DNA of 18,756 bases from Bacteroidota bacterium (GTDB lineage Bacteria > Bacteroidota > Bacteroidia > Chitinophagales > Chitinophagaceae): assembly GCA_023386235.1 (NCBI GenBank), contig JAEWKC010000013.1, positions 1 to 18,756 on the forward strand, given 5' to 3'. The stretch's first letter is position 1; each line of letters begins with the position of its first letter. The translations under genes and the position numbers were made by a program. Shown piece by piece: positions 12,903 to 18,756 of the stretch. The notes under the pieces were generated by a model. The model was not told the DNA's origin, did not search any database, and was given only the letters and a program-made list of their open reading frames with translations.

Positions 12903-14600
12903 TTATACTTCTTCGGCAAATTGTTCGAGAGAAATACTCTCGCTGATGTTTATTTTTTTACGCAACCTGTGCCAGGTAATGCGTGAAGTCTGGGGAGAAA
13001 TAGCCAGCACTTCTGCCATTTCTTTATGAGAAAGTTTTAGCTTACTGAGCATTACCATGCGGGTTTCGGCAGGTGTAATGCCCGGTACTTTATTTTTTAG
13101 CCTTATAAAATAGCCTGTATAGGCTTTATCGAAGGTGACGAGAAATTGATTCCAATCCGATTCTGTAAGTACGGTACTTTGCCTGAGCTCATTAATGTAT
13201 TGTGTATTTTCTACATTTTCCTGAAGCTGCTGCAAATGCTCTATAATATTATTTTTGTCGGTAATCGCTTTTGCGAAAGATTCTAATTTAGTTTTAGCCT
13301 GGTTCAGTTCTTCTTCCCTCGCTTTTTGCCTGGCAAGATGTTTTTTGCGAATGTTATTGTACAATACAACTGCCAGCGCTATAATGGAGAATATGATAAT
13401 AATTAAAAATAAAATTTTAAAGTTGGTACTTTGTCTTAACAGCATCAGCTTCAATTGCGAAGCTTCAATTTGCTGTTTATCTACTTTTTGCTGTGCCCGC
13501 AATAATTGTATAGCATTGAAACGTGCCCTGTTATTGTCAATAGCCATAGTGGCAGAATCCTGGTAACGGATTGCCTGCAAATGATTGTTTTTTGCCAAAT
13601 ACCAGTTTTTCAAAACTTTATAATAAGCAATATACCTGCTTTGCTGACCGCTTTGATTTATATATTCTTTACACAGCTGCAAATATTCCCATGCCTGATC
13701 TAAGCTGTTTTGATGAATGAAAATATCGGCAAGCGGTATGCCCGCACCCGCGGCCAGCCCAAAATCCTGATGTTTAATGGCATTATCCCAATCGGCATGT
13801 ATTAAAGGAATGGCTTTTTCGTAATCGCCACGCAAATATTGGTTGTAGCCAATATTGCCCATAGAAATTGTTCTGTGAATGTCGTTTTCTTCTTTATAGA
13901 AAGCGCCGGCCGCAATGTAAAAATAATGATCTGCCGAATCAAGCTGATTAATTTTCTGATAGCACAGTCCTATGGTATTATAGGCCGCCCATTTGGGCCA
14001 CAAACTTATAGGTGTGGTGGGCGCTTTTACCGCAAGCTTCAAAAAATTGATGGCTGTAATATAATCTCTAAAAAAGTAATAGCGCTCGCCAATAACTTTA
14101 TAATATTGCACTATATTAGGAAAAGCGTGATAATTTGTTCTTTTCAGCAACCGGTCTACTTCAATGTATGTTTCAAAAGCCATTTCGTAGTTCTCTATAT
14201 CCAGCCAGTAATATTCTGCCAAAGTCATTAAAGCGCGCAATTCTATATGCAGGATATTATTGATTTCCGCCCTGTTGGCCACTTCCCGAAAACTGTTCAC
14301 AATCAGCTGAGAGCTGTCCTTACTGTTTTTATATTTTTCTTTTATGTAATAAGCTAAAAAAAGTGGCGCTTCCAGTACTATTTCTTTATTTTTTTGTTTT
14401 ACACCAAACACTTCCATTTCCTGCGATGCGCGCTTAGCAGCGTCCATAGTAGGCAAAAGCATCAGCCGCGCATGCATAGTATCTAATACCGGCATTTTTT
14501 CGGCATAAGATTTATGCAATAGTGACTCGTATTGACCAAAAATATTGAGTGTAATACAAGAAAAAAGAATAAGAAAGAAGATATGTTTACTCTTCTGCAT
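12903..14600 (-). CDS. Membrane-tethered TPR/coiled-coil/HTH transcriptional regulator
   Basis: The start is taken at ATG 14600 (565 residues: MQKSKHIFFLILFSCITLNI, signal peptide ending FGQ). An upstream in-frame ATG at 14717 would add 39 residues that hide the signal peptide. Order of domains: signal peptide (1-22); TPR-like helical repeats in the periplasm (about 50-370: AAYNTIGLCYQKINQLDSAD, GNIGYNQYLRGDYEKAI and others); one membrane helix (about 394-415, ILFLIIIIFSIIALAVVLY); a cytoplasmic coiled coil (KAREEELNQAKTKLESFAKA region); and a C-terminal LuxR/sigma-like HTH (508-550: ITPAETRMVMLSKLKLSHKE, then MAEVLAISPQTSRITWHRLR). This is a Bacteroidota one-component sensor type in which an external TPR domain controls DNA binding through the membrane. 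Ligand and targets are unknown. Confidence 0.88.
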   Translation of the reverse strand: MQKSKHIFFLILFSCITLNIFGQYESLLHKSYAEKMPVLDTMHARLMLLPTMDAAKRASQEMEVFGVKQKNKEIVLEAPLFLAYYIKEKYKNSKDSSQLIVNSFREVANRAEINNILHIELRALMTLAEYYWLDIENYEMAFETYIEVDRLLKRTNYHAFPNIVQYYKVIGERYYFFRDYITAINFLKLAVKAPTTPISLWPKWAAYNTIGLCYQKINQLDSADHYFYIAAGAFYKEENDIHRTISMGNIGYNQYLRGDYEKAIPLIHADWDNAIKHQDFGLAAGAGIPLADIFIHQNSLDQAWEYLQLCKEYINQSGQQSRYIAYYKVLKNWYLAKNNHLQAIRYQDSATMAIDNNRARFNAIQLLRAQQKVDKQQIEASQLKLMLLRQSTNFKILFLIIIIFSIIALAVVLYNNIRKKHLARQKAREEELNQAKTKLESFAKAITDKNNIIEHLQQLQENVENTQYINELRQSTVLTESDWNQFLVTFDKAYTGYFIRLKNKVPGITPAETRMVMLSKLKLSHKEMAEVLAISPQTSRITWHRLRKKINISESISLEQFAEEV

Positions 14601-14774
14601 AAAAAATGTTGCCTTAGGATCGTTTGTAAAACCTGCAAGATATAGAAAGAAAGAAAAAAAATAAATATATGTTAAGATACATGATGGCAATGCTTGTAAA
14701 CTTTGCAGCACAACCATTCACCATTTGATAACATCAACTCCGTTCTATAATTCAGATGTAATAGCTTTACATTA
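14601..14774. other. Intergenic, upstream of the TPR-HTH regulator
   Basis: AT-rich, with no gene and no consensus TAnnTTTG element found in the expected window on the minus strand. It should contain the regulator's promoter. Confidence 0.4.
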
Positions 14775-14955
14775 TTATAGTGTATTTAAGTTTAAATCAA
14801 ATCTGCCGTCTTTTATTTCTATAATTTCTTCTCCATATATTGCCTTTATCTTTCCGGAAAATGTGCCGGAAAGAATGAAATTTTCCTTGTCCCAACGATT
14901 ATTGTTCCTGAATTCTCATTAGAACCGAAACTCTCCAATCCCCCGATTTACAATT
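14775..14955 (-). pseudogene. C-terminal remnant of a small beta-sandwich (DUF6252-like) protein
   Basis: On the minus strand a 46-codon frame (14915-14775, ending TAA) reads RNNNRWDKENFILSGTFSGK, then IKAIYGEEIIEIKDGRFDLN and LNTL. This closely resembles the C-terminal end of Bacteroidota lipoproteins of the DUF6252 type (ISGTFSF...VEITNGRFDV pattern, from memory). There is no start codon. Directly upstream in the same frame are consecutive stops (TAA TGA), preceded by GIGEFRF. No N-terminal part or lipobox was found, so it is a decayed gene fragment. It lies between the T9SS protein gene and the regulator. Confidence 0.6.
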
Positions 14956-15103
14956 ATAAAATTATAACATTAAAATTAAACAAACAATAGTTTAAAATAA
15001 TATCTGCCGCATGTTTATATCCTGGTTTTAATAAACAAGTCTAAACAAAAAAGCAACTTCTGTTATGAAATGGCTTTTACTTATTTTTGAATGTGTTTAT
15101 TTT
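14956..15103. other. Intergenic, downstream of the T9SS surface protein
   Basis: Very AT-rich. No gene and no convincing terminator hairpin were seen after the T9SS gene stop at 15104. Confidence 0.4.
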
Positions 15104-17892
15104 TTATTGCTTGATAAATTTGGCAGAGCCGGTTTGCGTACGTAATATATATACTCCATTGGCTAAGCGGCTGATGTCTATTACAGCTTTTCCGTTCACC
15201 ACTTTTGTCAGCACCAGTTTACCGCTCATATCATATATATTCACTTGGCCGTTGGCTACTACGGTTATCTGGCTATGTGCCGGATTAGGATACAGGCTTA
15301 TATTTTCTTTAGTAGTATGAGTTATATTTATTGCTACCGTGTTGCTATATTCATTGTCGCCGCTATTGCTCAATTCTGCCAGCCTATAATAATTGGTACC
15401 ATTCGCCGGGCGGTCATCTGTAAATTCGTATCTGTTATTAGCGCCTTTTGCATTTACAAAACCGATTTGCGTATAGTCTTTGCTATTGCTGCTTCTTTGT
15501 ATAGCAAATCCTTTGGTATTTGATTCCACACCGGTAGCCCACGTAAGCGTTACAGATTCATTTTTAAGCGTTGCTTTTAACAGTTGTGTGTAAGCTACTG
15601 GCGTGGTAATGTCGCAAGAGTTTACAGTAAACGTTTTTTCTTTGGTTTCTGTACAGCTTCCTACACTATGAGAGGCTACCACTTTGTAAATACCCGGCTG
15701 GTCAACACCCGTTTTTAAAGTTAAGCTGCTTCCTGTTACCGTTGATCCATCGGGCTTGTTCCATACATATGTTGCATTCTGCTGAGGTTCTACTGACAAA
15801 ATCACATCTGCATTAGCAAGACAGGTATTGGCCGATATTGAAATAACAGGGTTGATATTAGGCTGTACATCTATGCTGCCGGTACTGGTATTGCCACATT
15901 CATCGGTAAGCCTGTAGGCGTGCGATCCATAATCTGCCAGTGTAAAAATATTAGATGCCTGGGGAGTATAAAAATCTCCCTGACCGGCAGTTCTTTCTAT
16001 TGAGAATGTCCTGATATTGGCAGAGTTTGACGACTTATATAATTGTACATTTATTCCTCCGGTACCCGTGCCGTCACATTGCGCAATTCCATAAGAGCCC
16101 AGGCTTGGGTAACTATCCAGAACAGGCACTGTTACCGGGATTGATTTTATAAGTATGGCGGTACTGTTATTTTGATAAACAGTCGGGCTGATAAAGAGTG
16201 CATTCTTCATCATGGAAGTATAATAATAAATGATATAATTTCCGGGAGGCACATTGTTCAATGTAAAGTTGCTCGGGTGCCCGTTACCTATAGTACTATT
16301 GGTAGCAGCGTTATATATATCTGCAACAAGACTATTACAGGTAGAGCTTGCGATGCCGCTAAGCGTTTGCGCCCCGGCGCAGCCCGCCACTAAAGGATCT
16401 GAAAAACTATAAGTAGTACCATTGTTCTGATCTACTGTAAATGTATAAGGCGTACTATAGCAACCGTCGGTTAAAGTTATATTATAAGTGCCAGGAGCTA
16501 AATTATTTACACGCAGTACACCATCCGGATCTATATTATAGCTGCGTGGATAAGAGACTGAAAAATCCTGATCAAATATTGCAGAATGATAAGTGGTAGG
16601 CCCGCTGTTAAATGTGGCAGTAATGGTATTTTTTTGCCAGCCGTTGCCAAATGTCATATCTATACCTGAAAGTCCGTCTATATTTCCTCCGCATCTTTTA
16701 TGAAGACTAAAATTTTTATCTGTACTTACAGTAAAAGTTTCTTTAAGCAATGAGCCGTCTGTCATTACATGGCTTGCACAATTATCCTGAAAAGTTACTT
16801 CATAAGTAGTAGCATCGGGAAGATTGGTAAATGTAGTAGTTCTGGTATCTGCATCTGTTATCTGCTGCACCAGCGGCGTACCACCATTGGTAGGTGTGGC
16901 AGTAATGGTCACCGGCAGCGACCAGCCGTTACCAACCCATACATTCATATTATTGCTGCAATTAACCGCTGACGCGATAATACGCCGATTCCCCAAAGTC
17001 ACGGTAGTTGCACGTACATTAGGACTGTTTACATCCGTATTGCAAACATCTGTATACTTAAATGCATGTTTTCCGCCCACAAAAGGAGTGGGAGTAGGCA
17101 GCGTCCATTTAAAGGCTCTCAAACCATTGGCTCCCTGCACGGTTACCATTGCATCAGCATTGGCAAAAGTAATGGTGTAAGGCGTTTGAGTGAGGTCTCC
17201 GTTAGGATATGCATAATATGTATGCGGAAAATAGGTGCCTATTTGTGGTTGCAGGTAATAGTCGGTAGAGTCACAAGTAATACCGTTATTGGCTACTCCT
17301 ACTATATCATTCGTGTGTGTTTGACCTACGCGCAAAACGGCGTCTCGCGCCTGAACCTGCCCGCAAGCGTCCGTTACCGAAACACGGTAGCTGCCCGGTG
17401 CCAGGTTATTAAAGGTATAGGAAGTAGCGGTTATGCCGATAGCGGCAGGTTGACTGGTAGGCCCGCTCACAATCCGGTATGTATAGGGCGCTATACCCTG
17501 CCCGGCAGGCATACTTAATACAATTGAGCCTGTATTGCTTCCTCCGCAGGTTTCAGTAATAGCTCTGGCCGTAGGATTCATCTGCACATAACTACTGGCA
17601 ACAGTAACGTTATCCAGCTGAATGCTGGCTGAAGTAGCGTCCGTTACTACTACACTATAGGTAGACGCGGGTAAAGAATTAAATACATTAGAGCTTTGGG
17701 GTCCGATGGAAAATTGCCCAATTCTGAGTAAATAACTATAAGGAGCCGTTCCTCCTGTAGCATTCACCGTAATACTACCGGTTGACGGGCACTGACTGTT
17801 GATAGTGGTTACGGTAGCAGCTAACTGAGCGATCACAACATTTAAGGATAAAAAAATACAATTGCAAAAAATAAAGTAAAAATCTTTCTCAT
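15104..17892 (-). CDS. Type IX-secreted surface protein with SprB-like/Ig-like repeats; signal peptide out of frame by one base
   Basis: The main frame (17836-15104) encodes about 910 residues. N-terminal beta repeats have the pattern '...GSITVNATGGTAPYSYLL...LPASTYSVVVTD' and 'GIAPYTYRI...NNLAPGSYRVSVTDACG', as in SprB-type surface adhesins. Then comes an Ig/PKD-like segment (ATYVWNKPDGSTVTGSSLTL), an FN3-like segment (VTLTWATGVESNTKGFAIQR) and a C-terminal T9SS type A sorting domain (LYPNPAHSQITVV, IYDMSGKLV, GVYILRTQTGSAKFIKQ). Upstream, ATG at 17892 starts MRKIFTLFFAIVFF, which is one base out of frame. One extra T in the seven-T run (A7 on plus, 17850-17856) would give ...FFLSLNVVIAQLAATV, a perfect signal peptide, and a 929-residue protein. 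The cause may be sequencing error, mutation or phase variation. Likely role: cell-surface or secreted adhesin. Confidence 0.82.
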
Positions 17893-17951
17893 ACTTGCAG
17901 AAATTTTAAGTGTTTTATATAATATGGAAAAGTATTCCTAATAAATATACA

Positions 17952-17984
17952 CAAAAATAAAGCAATAAAGATTAAAAAATCAAA
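17952..17984 (-). promoter_or_regulatory. Candidate promoter of the T9SS surface protein
   Basis: On the minus strand TTTG (17981-17984) is followed after 21 nt by TATTTTTG (17952-17959), close to the TTTG/TAnnTTTG consensus with a slightly long spacer. It would start transcription about 55 nt before the ATG at 17892. Confidence 0.4.
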
Positions 17985-18042
17985 ACAACCAATGATTTTT
18001 TTTACAAGAATCAAAAAAATATTGTTCTATTAAGGTATAAAA

Positions 18043-18073
18043 CAAAAAAAGCCCCAAGAAAAATCTTGAGACT
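18043..18073 (-). terminator. rRNA operon terminator
   Basis: On the minus strand AGTCTCAAGA (18064-18073) pairs with TCTTGGGGCT (18050-18059), 10 bp with two G-T pairs and a 4-nt loop, followed by seven T. It ends the rRNA operon 13 bases after 5S. Confidence 0.9.
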
Positions 18074-18085
18074 TTTTTAAATAAA

Positions 18086-18198
<113 letters not shown>

Positions 18199-18293
18199 AA
18201 AAGGTTATAAAACGAAACCGTTTTATAAAATAAGGTCATATTGGAAAAGCTCACATAGGAGTATATTGTATTTTTCGAATGAAAAATAAAAAA

Positions 18294-18756
<463 letters not shown>

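Noticed and set aside
14601..14717. Extending the TPR-HTH regulator to the ATG at 14717
   Set aside because: It would put 39 residues in front of an excellent signal peptide starting MQKSKHIFFLILF; the start at 14600 is preferred.
14725..14922. Plus-strand 65-codon frame in the gap before the regulator
   Set aside because: The opposite strand carries a protein-like remnant in the same interval, which explains the openness; the plus translation is Ser/Phe/Ile-rich without features.
16769..17518. Plus-strand open frames opposite the T9SS surface protein
   Set aside because: Antisense to a long Thr/Ser/Gly-rich coding frame, which commonly gives long shadow frames; no start context or domain.

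Overview
The window looks like a chromosomal segment of a Bacteroidota bacterium, probably of the Chitinophagaceae type (family level is inference). Evidence seen: AT-rich intergenic DNA, promoters matching the Bacteroidota consensus (TTTG, about 19 nt, TAnnTTTG), a long exported protein ending in a type IX secretion (T9SS) sorting domain, hardly any Shine-Dalgarno sequences, and the gene order tRNA-Thr/Tyr/Gly/Thr, tuf, tRNA-Trp, secE, nusG.

Layout. 1-1605 (minus): a frameshifted exported metallo-beta-lactamase-fold gene, a 48-residue small protein, and a secreted alpha/beta-hydrolase esterase. 1623-4635 (minus): the translation/transcription cluster, from a promoter near 4606-4635 through tRNA-Thr(TGT), tRNA-Tyr, tRNA-Gly, tRNA-Thr(GGT), tuf, tRNA-Trp, secE and nusG to a clear terminator. 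4674-6251 (minus): recF, then hpf with its own terminator. 6526-8899 (plus): pdhA from a near-perfect promoter, a terminator, then a membrane-anchored TPR protein and ribH. 9111-10909 (plus): an MBL-fold hydrolase and a lipoprotein N-acetylmuramoyl-L-alanine amidase, two bases apart.

10910-11960 is a repeat patchwork: a nested inverted repeat, an exact 31-bp duplication, further hairpins and low-complexity words. It holds at most two tiny genes. It runs into the 3' end of a signal-peptide-bearing phage-tail-collar protein, which seems to have lost its normal C-terminus there. An 84-residue unknown protein and a 565-residue TPR / transmembrane / coiled-coil / HTH regulator follow, all on the minus strand. 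14601-15103 holds no intact gene but contains the C-terminal remnant of a small beta-sandwich protein. 15104-17892 is the T9SS-exported surface protein, whose signal peptide is out of frame with the mature part because of a 7-base homopolymer. The window ends with the 3' part of an rRNA operon (partial 23S, 5S, strong terminator) on the minus strand.

Most of the window is housekeeping. I did not find a convincing new multi-gene system. The points most worth a second look are the homopolymer and tandem-duplication frameshifts in exported-protein genes, nusG being cut off from the ribosomal-protein genes that usually follow it, the repeat patchwork and its effect on the tail-collar gene, the nested inverted repeat, and the membrane-tethered regulator.
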